Below, piece after piece: positions 1 through 7,334 of a DNA stretch of 13,998 nucleotides (position 1 is its first letter; each line of letters opens with the position of its first letter). Position numbers and translations under genes: made by a program. The stretch comes from an uncultured Lachnospiraceae bacterium (GTDB taxonomy: Bacteria; Bacillota; Clostridia; Lachnospirales; Lachnospiraceae). Under the pieces are notes generated by a model. It was given only the letters and a program-made list of their open reading frames with translations, ran no database searches and had not been told where the DNA came from. The stretch lies in contig CACXFD010000240.1 in the NCBI GenBank assembly GCA_902766845.1, positions 1 to 13,998 on the forward strand, in the 5' to 3' direction.

Positions 1-1170
1 ATCGTGCATGTCAAGACCGTCAAGGGAAAGGGATACGAGCCTGCCGAGCAGGATCCGTCCCGCTTCCACGGGATCGGGCCGTTCGTGCCGGCCACGGGCC
101 GGGACGCGGCGCCGAAGAAGGCGCCGACCTGGACCGATATTTTTTCCGAATGGCTCATGCGCGCGGCGCAGCAGCACCCGGAGCTCGTGGCCGTGACCGC
201 GGCCATGCCGGAGGGGACGGGACTGGTCCCGTTCCGAAGCCGCTATCCGCAGCGGTTCTTTGACGTAGGCATCGCGGAGGAACACGCGGTGACCTTTGCG
301 GCGGGCATGGCCGCCGGCGGCCTCGTGCCGGTCGTGGCGGTCTATTCCTCGTTCCTGCAGCGCGCCTACGACCAGATCCTGCACGACGTATGCCTGAAGC
401 GGCGCCACGTGATCTTTGCGGTGGACCGTGCGGGGCTCGTCGGGGCGGACGGGGAGACCCATCAGGGAATCTATGATCTTTCATTCCTGCGCAGCATCCC
501 GGGGCTGACCGTGATGGCCCCGAAGAACGCGCAGGAACTGACCGATATGCTGGACTGGGCCCTGGCCCAGGACGGACCGGTGGCCATCCGCTATCCGCGC
601 GGGACGGCCTGCACGGAGATGGCGGATCATTTCGCGCCGGTCGAGAACGGCCGTGCGGAAGTGCTGCGCACCGGGACCGACGCGGCGATCTTCGCGATCG
701 GGAGCATGGTCCGGGAAGCCATGAAAGCCTCCGACCTTCTGCGGGAGCAGGGCGTCCGTGCCGCGGTCGTGAACGCGCGGTTCGCAGACCCGGTCGACGC
801 CGGACGGCTCGCGGAGCTCGGCTCCAAGGTCCCGCTCCTCGTGACCGTGGAGGAGAACGTGGAGAGCGGAGGATACGGAGAGGCCGCGGCCGCGGCGCTC
901 GAAAAGGCCGGATCGCCGGCCGCGCTGCTTAGGCTGTCCCTGCCGGACGCGTTCGTTCCGCAGGGGGATGCGGCCACGCTCCGCGCGGAGTACGGCCTGG
1001 ACGCCGAAGGCATCGCGAAGCGCGTCCTGCAGAAGATCCGTCTGGAGGCGGCCCGGCGGGCCGCGGCGGAGGCGGAAACGGCGCGGCAGGCCGGCCGGGC
1101 AGCGGATCCGGCCGGGGAAGAGGACAGACCGGCCGGCGGATCCCCGGATCCGGCAAAGGAGCAGTCATGA
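1..1170 (+). CDS. dxs: 1-deoxy-D-xylulose-5-phosphate synthase, 3' part
   Basis: The open frame runs in from the left edge, so the N-terminal part (roughly 240 residues, judged from the usual length of about 620) is missing. DXS is a thiamine-diphosphate enzyme that condenses pyruvate with glyceraldehyde 3-phosphate, the first step of the MEP isoprenoid pathway. The visible part starts in the typical VHVKTVKGKGYEPAE stretch. It then has the pyrimidine-binding domain with DVGIAEEHAV, which holds the Glu that activates thiamine, followed by DRAGLVGADGETHQG, APKNAQEL and IRYPRG. The transketolase C-terminal domain carries ENVESGGYGEA. After the usual end near IAKRVLQKI there is an extra Ala/Glu/Pro-rich tail of about 45 residues, which is unusual. 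The stop overlaps the tlyA start (ATGA), so translation is probably coupled. Identity is very secure; the true start is outside the window. Confidence 0.97.
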   Translation: MVHVKTVKGKGYEPAEQDPSRFHGIGPFVPATGRDAAPKKAPTWTDIFSEWLMRAAQQHPELVAVTAAMPEGTGLVPFRSRYPQRFFDVGIAEEHAVTFAAGMAAGGLVPVVAVYSSFLQRAYDQILHDVCLKRRHVIFAVDRAGLVGADGETHQGIYDLSFLRSIPGLTVMAPKNAQELTDMLDWALAQDGPVAIRYPRGTACTEMADHFAPVENGRAEVLRTGTDAAIFAIGSMVREAMKASDLLREQGVRAAVVNARFADPVDAGRLAELGSKVPLLVTVEENVESGGYGEAAAAALEKAGSPAALLRLSLPDAFVPQGDAATLRAEYGLDAEGIAKRVLQKIRLEAARRAAAEAETARQAGRAADPAGEEDRPAGGSPDPAKEQS

Positions 1171-2060
1171 AGAAACGGCTGGACGTCCTGGTGACGGAAC
1201 GCGGGCTCGAGAACTCGCGCGAAAAGGCCCGCAAGCTGATCATGAGCGGCGTGGTCTTTGTCAAAGGACAGCGGGAGGACAAGCCCGGGACCCTTTTCCC
1301 GGAGGACGCAGAGATCGAGGTGCGCGGCCAGAAGCTGCGCTACGTGAGCCGCGGAGGCCTGAAGCTGGAAAAGGCGCTCGCCGTCTTTCCGGTGAGCCCG
1401 GACGGCTGCGTGTGCATGGACGTGGGCGCTTCCACGGGCGGCTTTACGGACTGCATGCTGCAAAACGGCGCCGTGCGCGTGTACGCGGTCGACGCCGGCT
1501 ACGGCCAGCTCGACTACAGCCTTCGGAATGACCCGCGCGTCGTCTGCATGGAAAAGACCAATATCCGCTATGTCACGCCGGAGCAGGTGCCGGAGCAGAT
1601 CGGCTTTGCGAGCGTGGACGTATCGTTCATCTCGCTGACCAAGGTCCTGCCGGCGCTGCGGGAGCTGCTTGCGGACGGTGCATCGGTGGTCTGCCTGATC
1701 AAGCCGCAGTTCGAGGCCGGCCGCGGGAAGGTCGGGAAAAAGGGCGTGGTACGGGACCCGGCCGTTCACCGGGAGGTCATCGGGAACGTCACGCGCTTTG
1801 CGGCCGCCCAGGGCTTTGCGCTGCACGGGCTGACGTTCTCCCCGATCCGCGGGCCCGAGGGAAATATCGAATATCTGCTGTATATGACGAAGGATGCCGG
1901 CGCCGGAGCGCCGCAGCCGGAGCCGGAAGAGCTCGTTTCCGAGGAGGCGGCACGGATCGCCCGCGAGGAGACGGAGCGGCGGATGGCCGGGCTGCCGGAC
2001 GCGGCCGCGGTCGTGGAAGAAGCGCACCGCGTACTGGCCGGCAGGGAGGAGCCGTCATGA
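1167..2060 (+). CDS. tlyA: TlyA family rRNA (cytidine-2'-O)-methyltransferase
   Basis: The 297-residue product has an N-terminal S4 RNA-binding domain (about 1-60, beginning KKRLDVLVTERGLENSREKA) and an FtsJ-type SAM-dependent methyltransferase domain (about 60-240). Visible motifs are SRGGLKLEKAL at 61-71, the SAM loop DVGASTGGFTD at 85-95, DVSFISL at 151-157, LIKPQFE at 177-183 and GNIEYLL at 232-238. These supply the Lys/Asp/Lys/Glu residues expected of this 2'-O-methyltransferase fold. Studied relatives methylate 16S and/or 23S rRNA and affect capreomycin sensitivity; old names call the family hemolysin A. Members usually have about 270 residues, and the last 55 here form an extra acidic Ala/Glu/Arg-rich tail. 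The start overlaps the dxs stop and has AAGGAG five bases upstream. The tlyA stop in turn overlaps the nadK start, giving a three-gene coupled block. Confidence 0.95.
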   Translation: MKKRLDVLVTERGLENSREKARKLIMSGVVFVKGQREDKPGTLFPEDAEIEVRGQKLRYVSRGGLKLEKALAVFPVSPDGCVCMDVGASTGGFTDCMLQNGAVRVYAVDAGYGQLDYSLRNDPRVVCMEKTNIRYVTPEQVPEQIGFASVDVSFISLTKVLPALRELLADGASVVCLIKPQFEAGRGKVGKKGVVRDPAVHREVIGNVTRFAAAQGFALHGLTFSPIRGPEGNIEYLLYMTKDAGAGAPQPEPEELVSEEAARIAREETERRMAGLPDAAAVVEEAHRVLAGREEPS

Positions 2061-2899
2061 AACGGTTTTATCTGGTCGTGAACCCGGAGAAGGATCCGGG
2101 CTACCGGCTGGCGGAAAAGATCCGCAAAAAGCTGACCGAAGCCGGGGCTTCCTGCGAATACCACCGCGGGACGCATCCGGATGGCCGCTATTATCACGAC
2201 GACCCGTCCTGGGTGCCGGAGGGCACCGAGGCAGTGCTGGTCCTCGGCGGCGACGGGACCATGATCCAGGCCGCGCGGGATCTCGTGGGCCTGGGCCTGC
2301 CCATGCTGGGTGTCAAGCTCGGCACCATGGGCTATCTGGCCGGCGTGGACCGGCAGGGCCTGCCGCGGGCACTGGACCGGATGCTCTCGGATGATTTCGA
2401 GATCGAAGAGCGCATGATGCTCGAAGGGCGCGTGCGCATCGGCGGCCAGCTGAGCACGGATATCGCGATGAATGATATCGTGATGGTCGGAAACGGCCAG
2501 AGCCGGATGATCCACTATCAGGTGTCGGTCAACGGGGCGGTGCTGCACCGCTACGCGGCGGACGGCCTGATCCTGTCCACGCCGACCGGATCGACCGCGT
2601 ACAACCTGTCCGCGGGAGGCCCCATCGTGGAGCCCACCGCTTCGCTGATGCTGCTGACGCCGATCTCGCCGCACGCGCTGAACAACCGCAGCATCGTGCT
2701 CTCCCCGGAGGATGAGGTCCTCGTGCAGCTCTGCGGCCGTCCGGATGAACGGGCGCGGATCTCGTTCGACGGCAATCCGGGCGGGATCATCACGGCCGGG
2801 GACATGATCCTGATCTCCCGGGCCGGTCAGAAGACGAAGCTGATCAAGCTCAACCAGACCAGCTTCCTGGAAACGCTCCGCGACAATATGTCGGTGTAG
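2057..2899 (+). CDS. nadK: NAD kinase
   Basis: The 280-residue product has the normal length of bacterial NAD kinase (PpnK), a cytoplasmic enzyme that phosphorylates NAD to NADP. The diagnostic GGDGT motif is at residues 64-68 (catalytic Asp66). The ND pair of the second motif is at 139-140, and the glycine-rich block spans about 169-189 with STPTGSTAYNLSAGGP. TPISPHALNNRSIV lies near 201-214, the conserved region before the C-terminal beta-rich domain. The start codon overlaps the tlyA stop (ATGA) and is preceded by a purine-rich GGGAGGAG. The ribosome site of argR overlaps the nadK stop, so all these genes should be on one mRNA. Clustering of tlyA, nadK and argR is common in Firmicutes. I see nothing odd in the catalytic parts. 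Confidence 0.97.
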   Translation: MKRFYLVVNPEKDPGYRLAEKIRKKLTEAGASCEYHRGTHPDGRYYHDDPSWVPEGTEAVLVLGGDGTMIQAARDLVGLGLPMLGVKLGTMGYLAGVDRQGLPRALDRMLSDDFEIEERMMLEGRVRIGGQLSTDIAMNDIVMVGNGQSRMIHYQVSVNGAVLHRYAADGLILSTPTGSTAYNLSAGGPIVEPTASLMLLTPISPHALNNRSIVLSPEDEVLVQLCGRPDERARISFDGNPGGIITAGDMILISRAGQKTKLIKLNQTSFLETLRDNMSV

Positions 2900-2908
2900 G
2901 AGGCAGTC

Positions 2909-3355
2909 ATGAAGAACGCGAGACAGATCAAGATCTTGGAACTGATCGAAAAGGAGACCATCGAGACGCAGGAGGAGCTGGCGCGCCGGCTGGCGCAGGA
3001 AGGCTTCGTGGTCACGCAGGCCACGGTCTCCCGGGACATCCGCGCGCTGAAGCTGACCAAGACGCCGGCAGGGGGCGGACGTCAGAAGTACGCGGCCGTC
3101 GCGTCTTCAGCGGCGGTGCCGGAAGAAAAATTCGCCCGGATCCTGCGGGACGGTTTCGTCTCGATGGATACGGCACAGAACATCCTGGTCGTGCGCACGG
3201 TCTCGGGCATGGCCATGGCCGTCGCGGCCGCGCTGGACGCGATGCATTTTCCCGAGATGGTCGGCTGCATCGCCGGGGATGACACGATCCTCTGCGCGGT
3301 GCGCTCGACCGCGGAGACCAGAACACTGACCGATCGGATCGAACACCTGCTGTAA
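2909..3355 (+). CDS. argR: Arginine repressor ArgR
   Basis: The 148-residue product fits ArgR/AhrC (about 150 residues), a hexameric repressor that uses arginine as co-repressor for biosynthesis genes and activates catabolic genes. The N-terminal winged helix spans about 1-65. Its recognition-helix motif ATVSRDIRALKL (38-49) contains the DNA-contacting Ser41-Arg42 pair. The C-terminal oligomerisation and arginine-binding domain has GMAMAVAAALD (100-110) and the IAGDDT motif (121-126), whose aspartates bind arginine. AGGAGG at 2898-2903 overlaps the nadK stop, five bases before the ATG, so expression is coupled to the operon. In many Clostridia and Bacilli recN follows argR; here asd follows instead. 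I did not recognise a convincing ARG box nearby. Confidence 0.95.
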   Translation: MKNARQIKILELIEKETIETQEELARRLAQEGFVVTQATVSRDIRALKLTKTPAGGGRQKYAAVASSAAVPEEKFARILRDGFVSMDTAQNILVVRTVSGMAMAVAAALDAMHFPEMVGCIAGDDTILCAVRSTAETRTLTDRIEHLL

Positions 3356-3379
3356 GCGGGGAGAAAGGAGAATAGCTGT

Positions 3380-4465
3380 ATGGAAAAGAAACTGAAAGTG
3401 GGTATCCTGGGCGGTACCGGTATGGTTGGACAGCGGTTCGTTTCCCTGCTGGAAGATCATCCCTGGTTCGAAGTCGCCGTGATCGCGGCCAGTCCGCGTT
3501 CGGCCGGCAAGACCTATGAGGAGGCCGTCGGCGGCCGCTGGAAGATGAAGACGCCGATGCCCGAAAAGGCGAAGAGCATCGTCGTGAAGAACGTCAACGA
3601 CATCGACGCGGTCGCGGCCGATGTGGACTTTCTGTTCAGTGCCGTGGACATGACCAAGGAAGAGATCCGGGCCATCGAAGAGGCGTACGCGAAGACCGAG
3701 ACGCCGGTCGTCTCCAATAACAGCGCGCATCGCTGGACGCCGGACGTTCCGATGGTGGTGCCGGAACTGAACCCCGAGCACCTGGCCGTGATCCCGTTCC
3801 AGAAAAAGCGCCTCGGGACCACCCGCGGCTTCATCCTCGTGAAGCCCAACTGCTCGATCCAGAGCTATACGCCGGCCCTCCACGCGCTGCGCGAGTTTGC
3901 GCCGAAGGTCGTCGTGGCCACCACGTACCAGGCCATCTCGGGCGCCGGCAAGACCTTTGCCGACTGGCCCCAGATGATCGACAACGTGATCCCGTACATC
4001 GGCGGCGAGGAAGAGAAGAGCGAGCAGGAACCGCTGCGGATCTGGGGCCATGTCGAGAACGGCGTGATCGTCAAGGCGGAGAGCCCGATCATCACGACGC
4101 AGTGCCTGCGCGTGCCGGTCAGCGACGGACATACGGCCGCCGTCTTCGTGACGTTTGAAAAGAAACCGTCCCATGAGGAGATCCTCGCACGCTGGAAGGA
4201 GTTCCGCGGCCTGCCGCAGGAGCTCGAGCTTCCGAGCGCCCCGAAGCAGTTCATCACTTATTTCGAGGAGCCGGACCGTCCGCAGGCGGCGCTGGACCGC
4301 GATATCGAGCGCGGTATGGGCGTGTGCGTCGGACGTCTCCGCGAGGATACGGTCTATGACTACAAGTTCGTGGGCCTGTCGCACAATACGCTGCGCGGCG
4401 CGGCCGGCGGCGGCGTGCTGAGCGCGGAGCTTTTGACGGCGCAGGGTTACATCACGGCAAAATAA
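3380..4465 (+). CDS. asd: Aspartate-semialdehyde dehydrogenase
   Basis: The 361-residue product reduces aspartyl phosphate to aspartate semialdehyde with NADPH, the branch point to lysine/diaminopimelate, threonine and methionine. The NADP-binding loop GGTGMVGQRF is at residues 11-20. The catalytic cysteine lies in KPNCSIQSY (Cys158) and the active-site histidine in SDGHTAAVF (His251). The pattern (PNCSI, SNNSAHRW, IWGHVENG, length about 350-360) resembles the archaeal/fungal-type subfamily more than the shorter type first described in enterobacteria. That assignment is from memory of the families. AAAGGAG at 3364-3370 lies nine bases before the ATG, and the gap to argR is only 24 bases, so asd is probably the last gene of the dxs-argR operon. 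The last codons (AQGYITAK) look complete. Confidence 0.96.
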   Translation: MEKKLKVGILGGTGMVGQRFVSLLEDHPWFEVAVIAASPRSAGKTYEEAVGGRWKMKTPMPEKAKSIVVKNVNDIDAVAADVDFLFSAVDMTKEEIRAIEEAYAKTETPVVSNNSAHRWTPDVPMVVPELNPEHLAVIPFQKKRLGTTRGFILVKPNCSIQSYTPALHALREFAPKVVVATTYQAISGAGKTFADWPQMIDNVIPYIGGEEEKSEQEPLRIWGHVENGVIVKAESPIITTQCLRVPVSDGHTAAVFVTFEKKPSHEEILARWKEFRGLPQELELPSAPKQFITYFEEPDRPQAALDRDIERGMGVCVGRLREDTVYDYKFVGLSHNTLRGAAGGGVLSAELLTAQGYITAK

Positions 4466-4539
4466 GCAGATCAGCCGCACCGGGCCCGCCGGAGGCGGGC
4501 CCGCGGGCAGCGGTCCGGATACAGCGGCAGATCAGCCGC
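4466..4539. repeat. 13-base direct repeat flanking a GC hairpin
   Basis: GCAGATCAGCCGC occurs at 4466-4478, directly after the asd stop, and again at 4527-4539, 61 bases apart. Between them a perfect 10-bp inverted repeat (4481-4490 with 4494-4503, CGGGCCCGCC and its complement, loop GGA) can form a hairpin. No T-run follows the hairpin, so it is not a standard intrinsic terminator. It could slow transcription or stabilise the 3' end of the asd message. I see no clear promoter for galM in this 103-base gap. Confidence 0.7.
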
Positions 4540-4568
4540 CTCACATTAGTTTTAGGAGGTATGGGATC

Positions 4569-5621
4569 ATGGATATCGTCCGATCCAGTTTCGGAAAGAA
4601 CGCAAAGGGAGAAGAGACCACGCTTTTCCGGATCTCTTCGGAAAGCGGCATGCGCGTCTGCGTGACCGATCAGGGCGCCACCCTCGTGGCGGTCTGGGCG
4701 CCGGACCGCGACGGGATCTTTGAGGATGTGCTGCTCGGATACGAGCAGGCGCTGAGCTATGACCGGAACCGCGGACATCTCGGAGCCGTCGTCGGCCGGA
4801 ACGCCAACCGCATCGGCGGGGCGCGCTTCCTGCTCGGCGATCAGGAGATCGTGCTGGCGCAGAACGACCGCGGGAACAACCTTCACAGCGGCCCGGACTT
4901 CTGGGAGAACCGTCTGTGGGGCGCCGAAGAGTTCCCCGAAGAGGGCAGCGTCCGCTTCACCCTTCATTCGCCGGACGGCGACCAGGGCTTCCCGGGCAAT
5001 GCGGATGTTTCCGTGACTTACACGCTGACGCCGGACAACGTCCTGCGGATCACTTATCGCGGCGTTTCGGACAAGAAGACGGTCTTCAACATGACCAACC
5101 ACAGCTACTTCAACCTGGCCGGACAGGATGCCGGCAGCATCCTCGATCATGAACTGCAGCTGTTCGCGAGCGGGTTCACGCCGGCCGGACCGCTCAGCAT
5201 CCCGACCGGAGAAGTCATGCCGGTCGAAGGCACGCCGATGGATTTCCGCACGCCGCACCGGATCGGTGAGCGCATCGGAGCGGATTTCGAAGAGCTCAAG
5301 TACGCGGGCGGGTATGACCACAACTGGATCATCGACGGAGAGGCCGGCACGATGCGGCCCGCCGCCGTGCTCTATGATCCGAAGAGCGGCCGGAAGATGA
5401 CGGTCTCCACGGATCTGCCCGCCGTGCAGTTCTACACCGGGAACATGGTCCATGCGACCGGCAAGGGCGGCCAGGAATATACGGCCCGTGCCGGCCTGTG
5501 CCTGGAGACGCAGTATGTCCCCAACGTGCTGAATTTCGAGCGCAGCGATATGGCCCGCCCGGTCTTTGAGGCGGGATCCGTCTATACCGCCGTGACGGAA
5601 TTCAGATTCTCCGCAGAATAA
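4569..5621 (+). CDS. galM: Aldose 1-epimerase (mutarotase)
   Basis: The 350-residue product has the normal length of GalM, a cytoplasmic enzyme that interconverts the alpha and beta anomers of galactose, glucose and related sugars, feeding the Leloir pathway. Family motifs are GAVVGRNANRIGGARF (72-87), NNLHSGPDFWENRLW (103-117, His106), GDQGFPGNADV (137-147), NMTNHSYFNLAG (174-185, His178), GGYDHNWI (247-254, Asp250) and CLETQYVPN (311-319, Glu313). The two His, the Asp and the Glu match the catalytic set known from Lactococcus GalM. The start is chosen because AGGAGGT (4554-4560) lies eight bases before ATG 4569. The ATG at 4561 touches the ribosome site and is in another frame. No galactose operon genes are adjacent, so the physiological sugar is unclear. 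A strong terminator follows. Confidence 0.95.
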   Translation: MDIVRSSFGKNAKGEETTLFRISSESGMRVCVTDQGATLVAVWAPDRDGIFEDVLLGYEQALSYDRNRGHLGAVVGRNANRIGGARFLLGDQEIVLAQNDRGNNLHSGPDFWENRLWGAEEFPEEGSVRFTLHSPDGDQGFPGNADVSVTYTLTPDNVLRITYRGVSDKKTVFNMTNHSYFNLAGQDAGSILDHELQLFASGFTPAGPLSIPTGEVMPVEGTPMDFRTPHRIGERIGADFEELKYAGGYDHNWIIDGEAGTMRPAAVLYDPKSGRKMTVSTDLPAVQFYTGNMVHATGKGGQEYTARAGLCLETQYVPNVLNFERSDMARPVFEAGSVYTAVTEFRFSAE

Positions 5622-5630
5622 GAAACGATG

Positions 5631-5649
5631 CGGGTCCGTGACGGACCCG
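5631..5649. repeat. Small inverted repeat after galM
   Basis: CGGGTCCGT (5631-5639) and its exact complement ACGGACCCG (5641-5649) are separated by one base, giving a near-palindrome just after the galM stop and seven bases before the larger terminator stem. It may act as an extra 3'-end structure or a protein site. There is no T-run of its own. Confidence 0.55.
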
Positions 5650-5654
5650 TGACA

Positions 5655-5694
5655 GAAGGCCGGGCGGTCCGGGACTCCGGACCGCCCGGCCTTT
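5655..5694 (+). terminator. Intrinsic terminator after galM
   Basis: A perfect 17-bp stem (5656-5672 pairing with 5677-5693) closes a four-base loop GACT. The outer bases are AA on the left and TT on the right, and a G-T pair extends the stem by one. The T-run is short (CTTTCC), but the stem is very stable and sits between galM and the next gene. It probably ends galM transcription. A start of the next gene at ATG 5628 would place this hairpin inside the coding sequence, which argues against that start. Confidence 0.8.
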
Positions 5695-5723
5695 CCACAG
5701 GATACGAAAGGAACCACAGGCAC

Positions 5724-7217
5724 ATGAGCTTTACCGCAGAAGCCGCCGTACCGGCCCTGACCGTTTTCCTGCAAGGCCTGCTCAGCTTCTTTTCGCCGTG
5801 CGTGCTGCCGCTCCTGCCGCTGTATTTCGGCTATCTGGCCGGGCAGGAGCGGAGCGCGGCCGGCGCGGGCAAAAGCGGGACCGCAGGGAGCAGGAACGTG
5901 ACGCCGGACGCGGCCGGCGCACAGGAACCTTCGCAGGCGCCGGGGACCGATGTCTATGCGGCCGCGCGGGCCCGCCGGGGCCGTGCGCGTCTGCTGTTTC
6001 GCACGTTTTGCTTCGTGTGCGGGATCGCGGCATCGTTCTTCCTGCTGGGCCTCGGCATGACGGCCGTGGGCCGGTTCTTTTCCGGCCACCGCAGGCTCCT
6101 GGCGCAGATCGGCGGGATCCTCGTGCTGCTGTTCGGCCTGTACCAGCTGGGCCTGTTCGGATCGTCGCCCGTGCTGGAGCGGGAGCGGCGCCTGCCGTTT
6201 ACGGCCGGCCGGGCCGCCGCGTCGGCGCCGGCGGCTTTCCTTCTGGGCTTTCTGTTCAGCTTTGCCTGGACGCCCTGCGTGGGGCCGGCGCTCTCGTCGG
6301 TGCTGCTGATGGCGGCGTCGGCGCAGAGCCGTGCGCTCGGCTTCGCGCTGATCGGTGTCTATACGCTGGGCTTTTGCCTGCCGTTTCTCGTGGTCGGCCT
6401 GTTTACGGACACGCTGCTCTCGCTTCTGAAAAAATACCGCGGGATCGTGCGGTATACGAAGATCGCGGGCGGGATCCTGATGATCCTGATGGGCCTCCTG
6501 ATGATCACCGGGACGATGGACTCGGTCTCCGGCTACCTGTCGCGGCTCGGCGGGCCGGGAAGCACGGCAGCGACGGCGGAAGCGCCGTCCGAGGCGTCGG
6601 CAGAAACGCAGACGGGGACGCAGGCGGAAACGCAGACAGAGACACAGACAGGGACGCGGGCGGAGACTCAGACGAAAGCGCGGTCGGAGACATCAGCCGA
6701 GACGCCATCCGAAGCGGAGACGTCCGGCACATCGGCGGCCGCAGAAGGAGAGACCGTTTCCGGAGAAGAGCTTCCGGACGCGGTCGGCTTTGAACTGACG
6801 GATCAGTACGGACAGACACACACGCTCGAAGAGTACCGGGGCAAGGTGATCTTCCTGAATTTCTGGGCCACCTGGTGCCCGCCGTGCCGGGCGGAGATGC
6901 CGGATATCCAGACCCTCTATGAGTCCTATCAGGAGCAGGAAGACCCGCCGGTCGTGATCCTCGGCGTGGCGTCGCCGTCGGCCGGGGGCGAGGAGGACGA
7001 GGAGGGCATCCGGGCCTTCCTGACGGAGAACGGCTATACCTATCCGGTCCTGATGGACACGGGCGGGCAGCTGATGAGCGCGTATTACGTCAGCGCGATC
7101 CCGACTACGTATATGATCACGGCGGACGGAAAGATCTTCGGCTATGTGACCGGAAGCATTCCCCTTGAATTCATGCAGAGCATCATCGACCAGACGCTGC
7201 GCGGCGTACGGGAATAA
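5724..7217 (+). CDS. CcdA-type membrane protein fused to TlpA-like thioredoxin
   Basis: The 497-residue product joins two parts of an extracytoplasmic thiol-reducing pathway. Residues 1-270 form a CcdA/DsbD-beta-like domain with about six membrane segments, which passes electrons from cytoplasmic thioredoxin across the membrane. The cysteine pair is in SFFSPCVLPLLP (Cys26) and AWTPCVGP (Cys185). A loop at about 41-90, between segments 1 and 2, is long and Ala/Gly/Arg-rich. Residues about 280-350 are a low-complexity linker with repeated TQT, AET and TET units. Residues 352-497 are a TlpA/ResA-like thioredoxin fold with FWATWCPPCRAEMP (Cys385, Cys388) and the cis-proline in AIPTTY (Pro460). 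The fold should lie outside the cell, next to its electron donor. I chose ATG 5724, with AAAGGA at 5707-5712, because an in-frame ATG at 5628 lies before the terminator and adds 32 residues with no family match. The client protein is unknown. Confidence 0.9.
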   Translation: MSFTAEAAVPALTVFLQGLLSFFSPCVLPLLPLYFGYLAGQERSAAGAGKSGTAGSRNVTPDAAGAQEPSQAPGTDVYAAARARRGRARLLFRTFCFVCGIAASFFLLGLGMTAVGRFFSGHRRLLAQIGGILVLLFGLYQLGLFGSSPVLERERRLPFTAGRAAASAPAAFLLGFLFSFAWTPCVGPALSSVLLMAASAQSRALGFALIGVYTLGFCLPFLVVGLFTDTLLSLLKKYRGIVRYTKIAGGILMILMGLLMITGTMDSVSGYLSRLGGPGSTAATAEAPSEASAETQTGTQAETQTETQTGTRAETQTKARSETSAETPSEAETSGTSAAAEGETVSGEELPDAVGFELTDQYGQTHTLEEYRGKVIFLNFWATWCPPCRAEMPDIQTLYESYQEQEDPPVVILGVASPSAGGEEDEEGIRAFLTENGYTYPVLMDTGGQLMSAYYVSAIPTTYMITADGKIFGYVTGSIPLEFMQSIIDQTLRGVRE

Positions 7218-7259
7218 ACGCGGGAAGGGCAAAAATCTTAAAATAATTAAGAATCGGTG

Positions 7260-7288
7260 CTGACAAACGAAACAATACATAGTACAAT
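7260..7288 (+). promoter_or_regulatory. Sigma-70/A-type promoter before the threonine aldolase gene
   Basis: CTGACA (7260-7265) and TACAAT (7283-7288) each match the consensus at five of six positions and are 17 bases apart. A start near 7295 would give a leader of about 75 bases to the ATG at 7372. Upstream lies an AT-rich patch with the inverted repeat TCTTAA (7236-7241) and TTAAGA (7247-7252), which could be an UP-like element or an operator. The -10 sits in the left arm of a terminator-like palindrome. Confidence 0.7.
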
Positions 7289-7334
7289 AGGGGCTATCGG
7301 CAAAGATGTTAAGCCGGGCCCCTGTTTTTGTATG
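7278..7334 (+). terminator. Terminator-like palindrome overlapping the promoter
   Basis: GGGGC (7290-7294) pairs with GCCCC (7318-7322), and CGGC (7298-7301) with GCCG (7313-7316). The stem is followed by TGTTTTTG (7323-7330). The pairing extends outward imperfectly to 7278 and 7334, with CATA opposite TATG at the ends. The T-run and GC stem are terminator-like and would stop read-through from the CcdA-TlpA gene. A transcript started at about 7295 would lack the GGGGC arm. A further GGGCCC pair (7316-7321 with 7338-7343) gives an alternative fold. The alternative reading is an attenuator in the leader. Confidence 0.55.

Noticed and set aside
627..2027. Long antisense open frame (466 codons) opposite dxs and tlyA
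   Set aside because: It lies opposite two clear family members, has no ribosome site or recognisable domain, and is explained by GC-rich codon bias.
3107..4480. Long antisense open frame opposite argR and asd
   Set aside because: His/Arg/Asp-rich composition typical of a shadow frame; the plus strand carries unmistakable ArgR and Asd motifs.
4481..4503. Hairpin after asd as an intrinsic terminator
   Set aside because: The stem is perfect but no T-run follows it.
5628..5723. Upstream start for the CcdA-TlpA gene at ATG 5628
   Set aside because: It would put the 17-bp terminator inside the coding region and add residues that do not look like a signal or membrane segment.
4452..6089. 545-codon antisense frame opposite galM and the redox gene
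   Set aside because: It crosses the galM terminator and two real genes and shows no motif.
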